64,000 nt of DNA from Zymoseptoria tritici IPO323 (GCF_000219625.1 NC_018217.1:1550001-1614000), one strand, 5' to 3'; shown: positions 41,840-53,108, counted from the first letter of the stretch. Numbers and translations: made by a program. Notes: generated by a model not told the origin, from the sequence alone.

Positions 41840-41877
41840 AAGCCTTGGCACCCCCGACCCTTTTCCTTTTGAGAATA
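41840..41877 (-). repeat. Right terminal inverted repeat (38 bp, perfect)
   Basis: Starts AAGCCTTGGCACCC and ends CTTTTGAGAATA. Exact reverse complement of the left TIR; the last two bases TA match the target-site duplication of Tc1/mariner elements. Confidence 0.95.
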
Positions 41878-42207
41878 AGCGATCGATGTTGCCCTCCAGG
41901 GCTGTCTCCTGTGTCACATCGAGTACTCCCAGAAATATGTTCTGCTAACCCCTATCTCTCTCCGCTCACATGGTACACTCTGTGCCACTGAGGTGAGATC
42001 CAAGTCGTGCGGCGGAGTCTGAGCGAGATTACGGAGATAGGCTACGTCCACACCATGTCAAGACGTCTTTACGCCTAGGCGATTGTACTTGCCGGACACA
42101 TCAAAGCGGCTTGGCCATCGCCAAAGGCCTGAGGGATGCGAGCCTTGCGCCTTACACAGCTTGGAAATGTATATCTGAGGCTCTCTCACCAAGTCCGAAG
42201 TTTCGCG
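41878..42207. other. Intergenic region to the right of the transposon
   Basis: 330 bp of ordinary base composition between the right TIR and the phosphotransferase gene. No gene seen; presumably that gene's promoter. Confidence 0.55.
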
Positions 42208-43915
42208 ATGCGAAGTCGGTTTTGCCCGAGTACGTTTCATGACCCGCCGCCATTTGCGACTACCAGGTAGACATCGACTTATCAGATACAGCATTTGATC
42301 CGTACTCGTACTCGCGCGGTCGATGGCTGGATCAAAACGAACAGCGACAGAAAGCCAGAAGGATCGAGTTCAGTTTCGACGCTTTGCTTGATGTGGCAGT
42401 GAATTGCAGCAAGAGTGCTCGTGAGGTCGTGGCTTGTGAGAAAAGAGAAGGCGGATTCAACCGTGTGTTCATCGTCGAGCTTGACAATGGCGAAAAGGTT
42501 GTTGCAAAAGTGCCCATGCGATTTTCTGGCCCGCCTGCCTTGACCACAATGTCAGAAGTGGCGACCTTGAGATATGGTAATTGTCATTCTCAGCACTCCA
42601 AGCATGAGGATAGTAAGCTGACATTCTACAAAACGAAGTCAAGAGCAAGACAAGTGTGCCCGTTCCTCGGGTTCTTGCGTGGAGCTCAAAAGCCGAGAGC
42701 AACCACGTTGGGATCGAGTACATTATCATGGAACATATGTCTGGCATTGCTCTGACAGATGTATGGCCGCACATGACCGAGTTACAGCACATTGAGTTCA
42801 TTGAATCCTTGGGTGCAATGGTGAAAGAGCTCTGCGCTCTCGATTTTGCAGCACTTGGCTCGCTTTACCTCAACACCCCAGATAAGCCTGCACCGACGCA
42901 CCCCATTGATGAAGAGTATTGCATCGGTCCTCACTGTGGTCGACAGTTCTGGGGTTTCACCGATGACAAGACGACTTCAGCTGCGATTCCTCAGGGTTTC
43001 CAAGGTCCATGTAAGTGTAATCCAGCGATCCCTCACGTCCGCAATAGCTGACTTGGCGAAGGGCAAGGCATGTCTAGACTCTTCGCGGATCTCAACGAAA
43101 TTAGCAAACTGACCGTGGAGCAACGCGGATCTTCACAAAAGGTTGTTGAAGATCATTTGCAGCTTCTGGATACAAATATGAAGACTTTGGAGGCGGTTGA
43201 GAATACCACGACGGTCCAGGATTCATGCAGCTCTTTGCTGTTCCACCCGGACTTACATGCACGCAACATCTTTGTCGACCCAAATGAGCCAAAGACAATC
43301 CTTGGTTTGATTGACTGGCAGTCCGCTGCGATTGAGCCGGCCTTTTCCCATGTTCTTGAAACGCCGGACTTCGCGGAAGAGCCATTGCTAGACAAGACAC
43401 TCGACGCAGATGATGCACAGTATTCGAGCGAGGCACAAAACCATGCCCAACGCTGCAAGAAAACGTGGGCCATCATGACTTTCCTCTGTCCAAAGTTGGG
43501 GAAAGCCACAGCTCTAAATCCTGCTCTGTGCCGCTATCTCGCTGGCGTCGTCTCAGGATGTGCTGATGAGGCGACCTCACTTCGCTCTCTGCTGGCAGAC
43601 GTGAGCAGCGAATGGAATGGGCTCGGCATACCAGGCGCCTGTCCCTATCAGCCGAGTTCAGTAGACGCCAACTTGCTTAATGTGGAGCAAGACCAGTTAG
43701 AGTCCACAAAAAGACTGCGGATGTATCTTTCAAGACTGCTGCGCTGCGAAACAGATGGCTGGGTCGAGGAAGGAAGATGGAATGAGGTCATTCCCGTCTA
43801 CCGAGAGCAGTATGCTGAGTTTGTGAGTGCTTGCATCGCAAGTCGAGAAGAGGACGAGAATGAGGAAGACGCGAAGAGAAAGGCGGATGCGCTATGGCCG
43901 TTTGATCTGAGATGA
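42208..43915 (+). CDS. Aminoglycoside phosphotransferase (APH)-type kinase-like protein, about 512 aa, four exons
   Basis: Internal exons are firm: 42286-42576, 42639-43010 and 43062-43915, joined by introns of 62 and 51 nt (branch GCTGAC in both). The first exon (42208-42229, donor GTACGT) is a guess that restores an ATG in phase. From 42286 the protein reads AFDPYSYSRGRWLDQNEQRQ, then the nucleotide loop EKREGGFNRVFIVELDNGE, KVVAKVPM (Lys), VPVPRVLAWSS, YIIMEHMSG, the catalytic HPDLHARN (about 289) and the metal-binding DWQSA (about 312). These are typical of the large fungal APH family. Members act as small-molecule or protein kinases of unknown substrate; they are not resistance genes by default. 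It neighbours the MFS gene, tail to tail, 65 bp apart. Confidence 0.8.
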
Positions 43916-43980
43916 ACAACTGCCGTCAATCGTCAGCTCTTCTTATACCCGTCCAGGCGGCCTACAAGCCGCTCGAACGC

Positions 43981-45774
43981 TCAAATAGCACGTTCGATGA
44001 AAGTCGTCTCAACCTTGCTAGACACGCCCTCGACCTCGCCCTCAGCATGGTTCTGGTCGATCTGCTTCTCGACAGCCCTGGTCTGCTCATCAGCGAGCTC
44101 CTGATCCTCAAACACTGTCCCGACGTTAGCGAACCTCCTTGACAAAGCAGGTACCAAAACTCACAGAAAGCCAGCTCTTCAAGCGTACGATTGTACGTCT
44201 CAGGATACATGAAGTATATGAACATGAACTCGAACGTAATCCAACCGCAGTAGATTGCGAGATACTTCCAGTCGATGGCGGTGAGCGCAATGGGGTTGAC
44301 ATTGACGCTGAAGAACCCTGCAAGCTTGCCGAAAATCTGCTGAACGCCGATGCCCATGGTACGCTGGGCATATGGAAAGAGTTCCACGAGATAGGTGTAG
44401 GTGAGAGAGTTGTTGCCGATGTTGTAGCAGGGCGAATAGGCGAAGAAGAAGAACAGCGAAGCGATCTGGGCGGAGGGATTCTTGACGCCGTTCTCCTGCG
44501 CTACACGAAGGCGCTGAAAGCAGATAGTCATGGCCATGAAAACCAGGGTCATTGATGCGGCGGAGAGCATGAACATCCTCCGTCGACGAAACCGAGTGAC
44601 GACTAGGGCGATGACAACGGCGTTGATCAGACTCCAGCAATTGTTGGCGATGTTGATCCTGGTCTTGGCGTATTGGGAGGTGTAGCCCATCAAGGTAAAG
44701 AGAAGGTTCTGGTAGTATGACAGCAGGGTGTTGCCGCTCATCTGCGTGAAGAGACCCAGAAAGACCGTGATGAGAACACGACGGCGCATGCCCTTGGTGC
44801 GGAGCATATCCGTCCATGACTGCTTGGAGTGCTCCAGCTCGATCTTGATGGTGGATCGGATCTGTGCCATCTCGGCCTGCACAAGCAACGAGCTGGCATC
44901 GCCCTCGGCGTGGTACTTCGTGAGGATCGCAAAAGCTTCATCATCGCGGTCCCTGGCAACGAGCCATCGAGGAGACTCTGGCAGGAAGCTGAAAGCAGTC
45001 AGTATCTCAGCTCAGGATTGGTAGTCGCTACGTACTATACGAAGACGATTTGCAGGGTCGATGGGCACATCTGCAAGAGAGATGGCACGCGCCAGCTCCA
45101 GTCGCCCGCAATACCGGTGGTGCGAATTGCAATGGCTGCCGCAAGGATGGATCCGATGAAGTACGAGGCATTGAAAAGTGAGGTGAGATACGGCCGCTCT
45201 TTGGGGTGACCGAGCTCACCGATGAGGGAAGAGCCGGAGATGATACAGAAGACGATGCCGACACCCAGAAGCATACGAGCGATGATGTACATCGCAACTA
45301 GAGGCTGTCAGAAACCACCACGGTATTCAACGTACGCGCTTCGGACATACGATGTTGGGCAAAACCTTGCAAGAGAGCTCCGACCACCATAATCAAAGAA
45401 CCCGCCATAATTGACGCCCGCCTTCCGAACCTTTGATTGAACCAAGGCGCAACCGGTACAGCGAGAATCGAGCCAAGCTGATAGCAAGACGAGATGAATC
45501 CAAGGATCGCGGGCCTGATGTCAGGCTTGCCCGTCTTCGGGTTGTGATAGCCATTTCCGAAGTACTTATTGAACGGTCCGGAGAACTGTAGTGTGTTGAT
45601 GAGTTGCGAATCGAAGCCAGAAGTGATCTCCACGCCCATGCAGCAGACAAAGAGGTAGAAGTACATGACTCTCAAATTCGGCTTCTTGTACCACGGCACC
45701 TTGTCTTGCTCCACCATGCGAGTGACGATGGGGTCGGAGCCATGGCCGGTGTTTGGTGCACTGAAGATACCCAT
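43981..45774 (-). CDS. Major facilitator superfamily sugar-type transporter, four exons (547 aa)
   Basis: Exons 45774-45351, 45297-45036, 44988-44165 and 44114-43981 give 548 codons; introns are 53, 47 and 50 nt, all with good donors. Start MGIFSAPNTGHG is chosen for its cccaccATGGG context; the frame is open upstream. Twelve membrane spans are predictable by hydrophobicity. Sugar-porter marks: RFGRRASIMAG after TM2-3, FLPESPRWLVARDRDDEAF after TM6, and the end of TM12 PETYNRTLEELAFLFED. In TM4-5 ARMLLGVGIVFC replaces the usual R-x-x-x-G-x-G. The set matches the lactose/hexose permease group of fungal sugar porters (PF00083). Substrate not assignable. It lies between the APH-type gene and the Zn2Cys6 regulator, on the same strand as the latter. 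Confidence 0.9.
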
Positions 45775-46456
45775 GGTGGGAATGTTGATGCAGACCAGAT
45801 GGTTGTCGGGACCCGAACGAGGCCGTGGGGTGCAGGCCTCAATTATACTGTACGCCCGCATGGTATCGCATCTTGGCCCCGGCTATTTACCCCAGACACC
45901 CCGCGTGCTCCCCCGGACAGGTCTATACGCTAAGGCGCAAGAATGTGACCGGGCTACCAGGGATGGCTTCCTTACGGTAGCCAAGCGCCTGGGCGCGGCC
46001 GCTGTGCACTGCTTGGAACCGGATAAATGGGGCTGGCTACTCCAATCCGCGGATCGATGTATCACGGAGAAGGTTGCGTGGAATGGTCGGGATCCAGCAA
46101 TCTACAAAGCCATGTCAGATTATGTGTCTTCCTTTTGTCGCTTGTTTATTCCACCGGACAAAGTGCATATTGGTGGCTTGGTTGTGCACTGTATGGTCCG
46201 AGCGGGAGCACCTGGGTGATTTTCCCAGTGGAGGCCGAGGAGACGCCATGGTCGCCGTGCTTACAATCTTGCGAGGCTCACTTCACGCTGAATGAATGAC
46301 TCTAAAATACAGCATCCAGTCAGAGCATACGTGTATCGCGAAACCGGTGGAGTCGGCAGCCGGTCAGAAAGAAGGCCCATATATCATATCAGTCGTATAT
46401 CCTTTCCAGGTTCTGTCCTTACTCGTTGTCTCCGCTTCCTCTCTTCTCCAAAAGTA
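45775..46456. other. Intergenic region between transporter and regulator genes
   Basis: 682 bp upstream of the MFS gene and downstream of the regulator gene. ORFs here (for example 46292-46672) have no start context or homology features. Probably the transporter promoter; no motif stands out. Confidence 0.55.
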
Positions 46457-49400
46457 CTATGGTGCCTGTCGTTCCGAAGAGCCGTTTCCTGGATGTTCCG
46501 CACCACCGTGCGTACTATTATCGGCCTCGTATCCAAATTCATTGCTCATCATATCATGCGTCGGGAAAGAGTCGAACCAAGGCATCATGTCCAGACCCAG
46601 CATACTCATATCCACGTCTTGCGACTCGATCATCATGTCACCCGGCAAGAAATTCATCGACACTCCACCTGACTGACCTCCGTTGTCCAAGAAGGTTCCA
46701 GGCGATGCATAAGACGGCTGCAAGGTCCCACTCATGCCGCCTGCAGTGCTCGGTGGCTGCATTGAAGGCTGCAAGTAATTGCTGACGGTGGGGTTACCCA
46801 GTGACTGCGAGTTGGACTGTCTATCAAAAGAAGAGTCGAATCCCATGCTTAGACCGTTCTGCACCGCTGCTTCGCTGGGTTTGAGGGCTTGCACAGCAGA
46901 TTTTCCGAGCCTTTGTCGCTCTGACAGTTTCCGCGGGCTTGTTGGTTCCGTCCTCGTCTCCTTGGCATACTGCGCAGTCTTTGCGCCGGAAGCGCTTTCC
47001 TGCTGACTCGTACCAAGAACCCTCGGGTCTAGGTTTGGATCGTGACTGTTCCCGCTAGCGTAATGCCATGCGAGGTTTGTCGACGAGGAATCCATGGTAC
47101 CTGTCAGAGTCCAGCCGATGGCTAGAAAATGTAATTTAGTCTCTCTGCCTGCGCTTGAAACGGTCACGTATGCATGCTTACCTTTGTTGGCATCGACACC
47201 CCCAGGGCTCTCGGGCACCCTTCCAAACCCTCTGGAGGACCAGAAAGGTGACGAAAAGGAAGCCTGTGCATTTGCTTCCGAGCTTGTACGCCTCCGCCAA
47301 CCAGGCGATGTGAACGACGGTTGTGGCCGCGGCTGTTCCAGGGAGCTTTCACCTTCTTCGGTCGTGTATAAAAGCGGGTCCTCCACCCCTTCAAATTTCT
47401 GGTCGAGAATCGTGAGAATGTACTTTGTGCCAGCCCAGTACGTCTCCAAAGATTGCAATGCCTTGTAGCACAGCTGGTAATGCTGGCTCGCAGCAGTTGC
47501 AAGGAGCGTGTGCTTAGCCAATTGCGATCTCTGCTCGACGCCGACGCTTGTTGGAGGCCTGGATCTGGGAGAGTCGTTACTTGCGACCGCCGATATCAAC
47601 ATCTTCTTGCTTGCGTCAGATGGTGTTCCATTCGTCGACGGCGCGCTGTCAGAGGTGTTGTGGATGCTTCTACTCGGGCTAGTAGCGCGACTTACGCCAT
47701 TACTAGTTGCCGTCTGCTCTGCAGTCTCCTTCAAAAACGCGCAGGCTGCGATGTAAATTGGTTGTGTTGTGAAAGGATTTCCAAGTGAGGCCTTCGCGTC
47801 CATCAGCTGAGAGTAGCTCAAGATATCTGCAATCGTTTTGGCGCTGCTCATGGACAACTGCTGCGAGTTTGGAAACAGCTGCAAGATGCGCGCGTCGAAG
47901 GTCTTGAACAGCGTGGGCCGATGCAAAAGCACGATAAGCATATGGAACCAGAAATGAAGCAAAACAAAGTTCGTGCCCTCACCAGCCTTCATATAGTATT
48001 GGAAATTGACAGCATCAAAGTGCAGCCGAGGTTTGAGTCCTTGGTAAAATGCAGTCACCTGGCTCTCCATGGCGGCTAGACGTTTCGGTGTGTCGGTGGT
48101 CACATCGGATGGCTTGGTTATGCTGTTTAGAAGATCCGCGACCCTCCCGTAGAGATGTACGATGCGAATCAGGGCTGGGAATGGGGACGGCCAATCCGGA
48201 TCCTTAGTTGTCTCGTCCATTGATGGGAACGAGATCTCGATGTCCTTGTCGCGCAGAGTCCCTCGTCTGCCCGTACCGGAAGAGATTACCCGGTCCAAGA
48301 AGAAAATGGCCCAGAACGTGTCAACACGTTCTTGTTCCACCGCTCTGGTCTCGCTGATTGCAACTGTTTCTTCCGTGGTCTGCTCGTTGCCCTTAGCAGC
48401 GGACGTCGCAGGTATTGCCTCGGACGATGTTGTGCTCGGCGTTACTGTAGTGGGTTTGAATGCTTCGTGCTTCATCATTTTCGGGGTGGGTCCATCCCTG
48501 CCCACGTACTGGAGCCCCTCAAGCTTGTGCAGTCCCAGATCTTGCGCCAATCGGATAGAGATCCCAAGATACATCCATAATCCGCTGTCTCTCTGCTCCC
48601 CAAACTCGTTGTAAGCGAGAAGCAATGCTGCTTGCGCCGCCGCAACGCTCGGACATGCGAAAGTATCGATGAGTGCAACCTTCGCCCGCTGTGCGAAGGC
48701 ATGCCCGTACTCTGCAGGACTTGCTGCAGTTCCGACATCACTTCCGGCTTGCGTCAAAAGTGAATGAGTAGAGAAACGTGCAGAAAGCGCACAGACCGCG
48801 TCGACGAGAATCGCATCGACTTGCTTCTCTTCCAGATCTCGCATGAAACGTTCCCGTTGAAGGAACGGATAATTGCAGCCGAGATGTGTGAAGAATGTCT
48901 TCGCTAGATGAGTGATCAGCTCACTCGGCGGCATCGGCGAAGTGTCGTAGAAGGGTAGGGCCAGAGATGTGCGTCCTTCCAGATCAGCTCCGGCTAGCGT
49001 ATTTGAAGACACCGCCGTTTTCCTTTCCGAGTCTTGCATGGTACTCGGTGCAGGTGGCGAGCGTACACTGCCTCCATCCGTGGAACGACCTATTTCTGTG
49101 TCTGACCGCTTCACTTTTACAACCATCTGTTTAAACCCAGGCATGATGGCGGTGGGACCAAGCCAGCGGAAGTATGGCATTCGATTGCGAGGTCCAGAGA
49201 ACAGCGAATCCTGTGATCGATCGACATCCGCCGTCTGTGTCCTGCCGTCGGCGGCAGCACGTGGTGTTCGAGCGGCAGCGCTCGTGCGATGAGCATGTGT
49301 GCTTGGCGAACGGGATCTCCTCTTCTCTGTTTGCTGTTCCACATCTTGTACAGGCTTCATAAGTCCAACATCCGAGTCGTTCCTCTTATGACCTGGTGTC

Positions 49401-49678
49401 CCTCCTGTTTCCGAGGCGTAGCCAGCACATTGAAGTTTGCCCTGTCGGCAAGTGTCGCAGCTCGGTCGCTCACCGCTGCACGCAGTCTTGCGTTTCCGAC
49501 ATGTCATACAAGCGGCACCTATACGTCGTCTGGTAAAGTCAGCATTGGCTCAACTCGCTCGTTTCGTCCATCTTGGTGCTGACCTTTTGGGATGCGGAGC
49601 TCCATAGTTGGTGACGAATCGCAGTGCCTTTGGCTGCTGCACTGAGGTGTGTGATGGATGTGGGATCTGATGCTCCAT
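46457..49678 (-). CDS. Zn2Cys6 fungal transcription factor, three exons (1035 aa)
   Basis: Exons 49678-49584, 49529-47182 and 47121-46457. Intron 1 (54 nt, GTCAGC...CTGACTTTACCAG) was placed so the start MEHQIPHPSHTS joins to KRRRIGAACMTC; other frames lose the basic lead. Intron 2 (60 nt, 47181-47122, GTAAGC, branch ACTAAAT, TTTTCTAG) is a multiple of three, so it is invisible by frame alone. Zinc cluster Cys39, 42, 49, 56, 59, 66 (C-x2-C-x6-C-x6-C-x2-C-x6-C). The middle homology region starts near 190 (PSELITHLAKTFFTHLGCNY) and includes YLGISIRLAQDLGLHKLEG and TFWAIFFLDRVISSGTGRRG. The C-terminus is Gln/Asn/Ser and Asp/Met rich, as in an activation domain. Targets unknown; the neighbouring sugar transporter is an obvious candidate, by position only. 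Confidence 0.9.
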
Positions 49679-50746
49679 CGTGTGCCCATTGTCTTTGACA
49701 AGCTGCGTGATCACGTCTGTGAGCTCGCCGCGCTTGCGCTCCGAGGATCCTGGGCACGCATTCGACCACTACGCTGCTGCTTAGGTGATCCGCTGGTCTC
49801 CTCTCCAGGTATTGCCGCGGTTCCTGGATGCACAAAGCGGTTGTCAAGGCTGGAAGAAGAAAATGCGAGACGGTTCGGTTGCGAGGTATCGTGGCTGCAG
49901 CTCTGACGCTCGTGGTGTGGAGACGGGATTGCCCCAGCTTTGGGAACGTGCTGTGCGAACGGCGGAGAAGAATCCGGGGAGGAACCAGCGTTCGCCTGTG
50001 TATCTTGATTGAGAGCCTTCGTACTTGACAGCCTAGAGGAATTGCGTCCTTATAAGGAATACAATAAGATCAACAGCGAGACCCTGGTGTCTTACGCCAT
50101 GCGACTGAAATAACCACGCTCGCGCATATCATCGTCGAAGTCTTTCATGAGGCCCTGGAAGCCCTACAGCATCGGCTCCCGGCTGCTCACATCGCAAGGT
50201 TCACGCTAGGATCTCGCTCCTCGCTCCAGCAGTTGGCATGGAACGCCTGAGCCTCAGGATCGTCCTGTCGTCGCTCCAATCTGACCTTCTGGATTCTCCG
50301 ATAGCAAATGAACTCTCCACAGGATCGTACGTGCAGCTTAAGGATAATCGACGAATTCGCTGCGGACGTGACAGGCCAGTCTAGAGTCGGAATGGCGGCA
50401 ACGGCAGTCAATGGAACCCATGGTACTGTGGCTCGTTCGCTAGATGAGGCCAGCGATGCTATGTACTGCATCAGATCATCGAGTCTGGCCGGTCGCAAAC
50501 CAAATGTCCGTCATCACGATACATTTCTCAATGCCCGGATACTGTCCCGTACGGCACAAGGCAATGGTTTGGTCTGACATGTGAAGAGGTTGTTTCTTGC
50601 TAGCGGCCTTCCAATTGATTGACTCCTCATCAAAACTTGGACGCGCACATTGATCCACTGCGAAGCTTCGGTTCCAGGGCAGCTTAAGGTAACTTCATGC
50701 ATCGACTAACTCGCTCTCTTCAAACAACCATCCAAGCACATCCACT
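49679..50746. other. Divergent intergenic region, Zn2Cys6 regulator / ATP12
   Basis: 1068 bp. Several ORFs of 60-100 codons overlap on both strands, such as 50308-50577 +; none shows conserved features. The regulator's upstream leader may extend into it. No RNA gene or repeat recognised. Confidence 0.5.
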
Positions 50747-51865
50747 ATGGAAGTCAGCATGTTCCGCTCTTCCATCAAGGCAGCCTCTTCGCTGAGTGCT
50801 CGCCGCCAATGGCAACAGCTCGCCCATCCATCCATCTGCGCTCGATGCCTCCTCCACACGACTCCATCCAAAGGCGCCACACCCGTCGCTCATCCCACAG
50901 TACCTGGTCCGCCGCCAAAAGCACCGCAACCCGCCGCAACATCTCCCGACGAACGGATAGCGAGGAAGCGAGCGCTAGCAGATCATATCCGGCAAAGCGA
51001 ACAGACCAAAGTCAACCCAGCAAAACCCGGATCCGCCTTGCAGAAGCGATTTTGGAAGAATGTACACGTGAAAGAGGATGGCGATGGTGGACTACAAGTA
51101 CTCCTTGATACAAGGCCTGTGCGGACAGCGGATCGACGGATCTTGACACTCCCGTATCGCAAACGTGCGCTTGCGGCGGCCATTGCATTAGAGTGGGAGC
51201 AGCTAGTGTCCGCGCAACAGGCTCTTAAGCAACACTATGTCCCGATGACATCGCTCACATCACGGGCCATTGACATTCAAGAAGCGGACAAAACAGGCGA
51301 GACAAAGGTGCGAGAGCAAGTTGTCCAGATGGTTTTGCGATATCTCAGCACCGATACGCTGCTCTGCTGGGCGCCGGAGGTGAATATACACGAGAACTTC
51401 TCCATGCAATACGAAGGGCCCAAGAAGAACCTTCGACAAAGGCAAAAGGAGGCTGCTGAGCCTATCATTGCCTTCTTGACCACGCATGTCTTTCCCGGCG
51501 TCGACATCGTGCCCGTGCTGGGAGCAGACAGCATTATGCCGGTCCCTCAGCCACCCGAGACGCTGAATGTCATTCGCAGCTGGGTTTCTGATCTTGCGCC
51601 GTATGAGCTGGCAGCGTTGGAACGAGGTGTGCTGGCGACGAAAAGTTTGCTCGTGGCCGTGAGGTTATTAGTGGAATGGAGCCAGGAGTGGAATCATTTG
51701 CAATCAGTGAAGAAGGAGAAGTTCGGCATAGATGAAGCGATTCATGCGGCGACGATAGAGGTCAAGCACCAGACGGAGCAGTGGGGCGAGGTCGAAGATA
51801 CCCATGATGTCGAAAAGGAGGATTTGAAGAGGCAGCTGGGAAGTGCCATTCTGCTTGTCAGCTAG
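50747..51865 (+). CDS. ATP12: ATP12, mitochondrial F1-ATPase assembly chaperone (372 aa)
   Basis: Single exon from ATG 50747; Met5 (ATG 50759, MFRSSIKAASSLSARRQWQQ) may be the true start, since from there the sequence is a clean amphipathic mitochondrial presequence without acidic residues. After a Pro-rich linker the ATP12 domain runs from about 105: RFWKNVHVKEDGDGGLQVLL, DTRPVRTADRRILTLPYRKR, ALAAAIALEWEQL, HYVPMTSLTSRAID and VLRYLSTDTLLCW. It continues through APYELAALERGVLATKSLL, EWNHLQSVKKEKFGIDEAIH and WGEVEDTHDVEKEDLKRQL. ATP12 holds the alpha subunit of F1 until it joins beta in the mitochondrial matrix. Length and motif order fit fungal homologues. No intron needed. Confidence 0.95.
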   Translation: MEVSMFRSSIKAASSLSARRQWQQLAHPSICARCLLHTTPSKGATPVAHPTVPGPPPKAPQPAATSPDERIARKRALADHIRQSEQTKVNPAKPGSALQKRFWKNVHVKEDGDGGLQVLLDTRPVRTADRRILTLPYRKRALAAAIALEWEQLVSAQQALKQHYVPMTSLTSRAIDIQEADKTGETKVREQVVQMVLRYLSTDTLLCWAPEVNIHENFSMQYEGPKKNLRQRQKEAAEPIIAFLTTHVFPGVDIVPVLGADSIMPVPQPPETLNVIRSWVSDLAPYELAALERGVLATKSLLVAVRLLVEWSQEWNHLQSVKKEKFGIDEAIHAATIEVKHQTEQWGEVEDTHDVEKEDLKRQLGSAILLVS

Positions 51866-52211
51866 AGATGTGTAGGCAATGTACAGTCAAATTTGTAGTC
51901 GCGGCCTGTGATCACACACTATGCGCACTGATCGCACTAGAAATGTACTGCATCCGGTCTTGTCTTGAAGATGTCATGTTGCTGGTGGATCTCAACAGCA
52001 CCTTCCTAAGCTAGATTGAGTTCGGCCAAGGTGGAGAAGTGAAAGTCTACCACGACAACCTGGAAGCATCTCAAGCCAAACCTCAATCACTCCTTCACCT
52101 TTCATATTGAGCAACTTTTTGAACCGTCGTACGAAAAGGACCACAGGACTCAGGGATCTAGGACTTGCACACCGAGTTGCAGGAAAACCACTCTCACCAA
52201 TCCCCAGCACA
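51866..52211. other. Intergenic region, ATP12 / hydrolase
   Basis: 346 bp, same-strand neighbours. Holds the ATP12 3' UTR and the hydrolase promoter; nothing else seen. Confidence 0.6.
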
Positions 52212-53108
52212 ATGCCCAGCCAAGCATCCTCCGCTCTAGCAGACCTCTTCATCCGCCTCGGAGACGCCTTTCCCGCCGACGAAAACTCCTACATTGAACG
52301 CTGCGTCTACGATCAGATCCACACTGCCGCAGCCGAATGCCCAGACGTGAGCTACGATGAGACCATCATCGCCGACCGGCCTTGTCTTTGCGTAAAACCA
52401 GCCGGCGCCTCTCAGAAACATGTCATGCTCTTCTTCCACGGTGGCGGGTATAGTTTCGGATCACCGATGAGCCATCGCAAATTGACCGCGCATCTGGCGA
52501 AAGCGTGCAATGTTACTGCTATATCTGTGGACTACCGGCTTGCGCCTTACCCAGCACCGTTGGACGATTGCGTGGCTGTATACCAAGCCCTGATCCAAAC
52601 CTTGGGCTATGCACCGACGAACATCGTTCTGGCCGGCGACTCGGCAGGAGGCTCTCTGACGGCAGCAGTGTGTCTCGCGGCCGCGAAGAAGGACCTGCCC
52701 ATGCCGGGTGCCAGCGTCGCTCTGTCTCCTTGCTACGATCTGACGCACTCAGGGGAGACGATGAAGACGAATGCGGAGGTGGATGTGTTGCAAAGTATGG
52801 AGTTTTGCAAGAATCTTGCGCAGCGATATACGGCTGGGAAGGCGTCGGCGGACGATCCCTTGGTGAGTCCGATTTTCGCGGAGCTGAAGGGCTTGCCGCC
52901 GCAGTGGATTTCGTGTGGTGGGTACGATATGTTGTTGGACAATGGAACGAGGTTTGCGGAGAAGGCGAAGAAGGCGGGTGTGGAGGTTGTATTGGAGGTG
53001 CAGGAGGGGCAACAGCATGTTATGGAGTTCATGGCTGGCAAGGCGGAGGAGGCCGATGGCAGTATCCAGAGAATAGGGCAGTGGGTCAGGCAGAAGATCG
53101 GTTCATGA
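52212..53108 (+). CDS. Alpha/beta hydrolase, hormone-sensitive-lipase (HSL) type esterase (298 aa)
   Basis: Single exon; start at ATG 52212 (MPSQASSALADLF), the first ATG in frame. Oxyanion motif HGGG at about 76-79 (LFFHGGGYSFGSP). Then SVDYRLAPYPAPLDD, the nucleophile elbow GDSAGG with Ser144, an Asp-bearing strand (ISCGGYDMLLDNG), and the catalytic His near 269 (EGQQHVMEF). These place it in alpha/beta hydrolase fold-3 (HSL/bacterial family IV). Members hydrolyse esters of short or medium acyl chains or lactones. No signal peptide, so intracellular. Length is normal. A degenerate minisatellite begins about 70 bp downstream of the stop. Confidence 0.9.
   Translation: MPSQASSALADLFIRLGDAFPADENSYIERCVYDQIHTAAAECPDVSYDETIIADRPCLCVKPAGASQKHVMLFFHGGGYSFGSPMSHRKLTAHLAKACNVTAISVDYRLAPYPAPLDDCVAVYQALIQTLGYAPTNIVLAGDSAGGSLTAAVCLAAAKKDLPMPGASVALSPCYDLTHSGETMKTNAEVDVLQSMEFCKNLAQRYTAGKASADDPLVSPIFAELKGLPPQWISCGGYDMLLDNGTRFAEKAKKAGVEVVLEVQEGQQHVMEFMAGKAEEADGSIQRIGQWVRQKIGS

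Larger units (their letters stand above)
37231..41877. mobile_element. 4.65-kb TIR element, Tc1/mariner-type (DDE_3), two dead genes, RIP-like decay
   Basis: Bounded by perfect 38-bp terminal inverted repeats (37231-37268 and 41840-41877) whose outer ends are TA, the expected Tc1/mariner target duplication. Inside are two converging relics: a plus-strand accessory gene (37672-39502) and a minus-strand transposase (41646-40639). An AT-rich 1.1-kb spacer separates them. Both relics carry many in-frame stops, all TAG or TAA, which is what CpA to TpA change produces. Base use differs sharply from the surrounding genes: TpA rich, with long A/T runs at 39.6-40.6 kb. It is too long for a simple single-gene Tc1 element, so it is either a two-gene family or a nested pair. 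No gene in it can make a full protein. Confidence 0.85.

Noticed and set aside
42208..43915. APH-type gene as an antibiotic-resistance gene
   Set aside because: The large fungal APH family is broadly present with unknown substrates; nothing here links it to aminoglycosides.
42208..53108. Secondary-metabolite gene cluster (regulator, MFS, hydrolase, dehydrogenase nearby)
   Set aside because: No polyketide synthase, peptide synthetase, terpene cyclase or other core enzyme; ATP12 and other conserved genes lie between.
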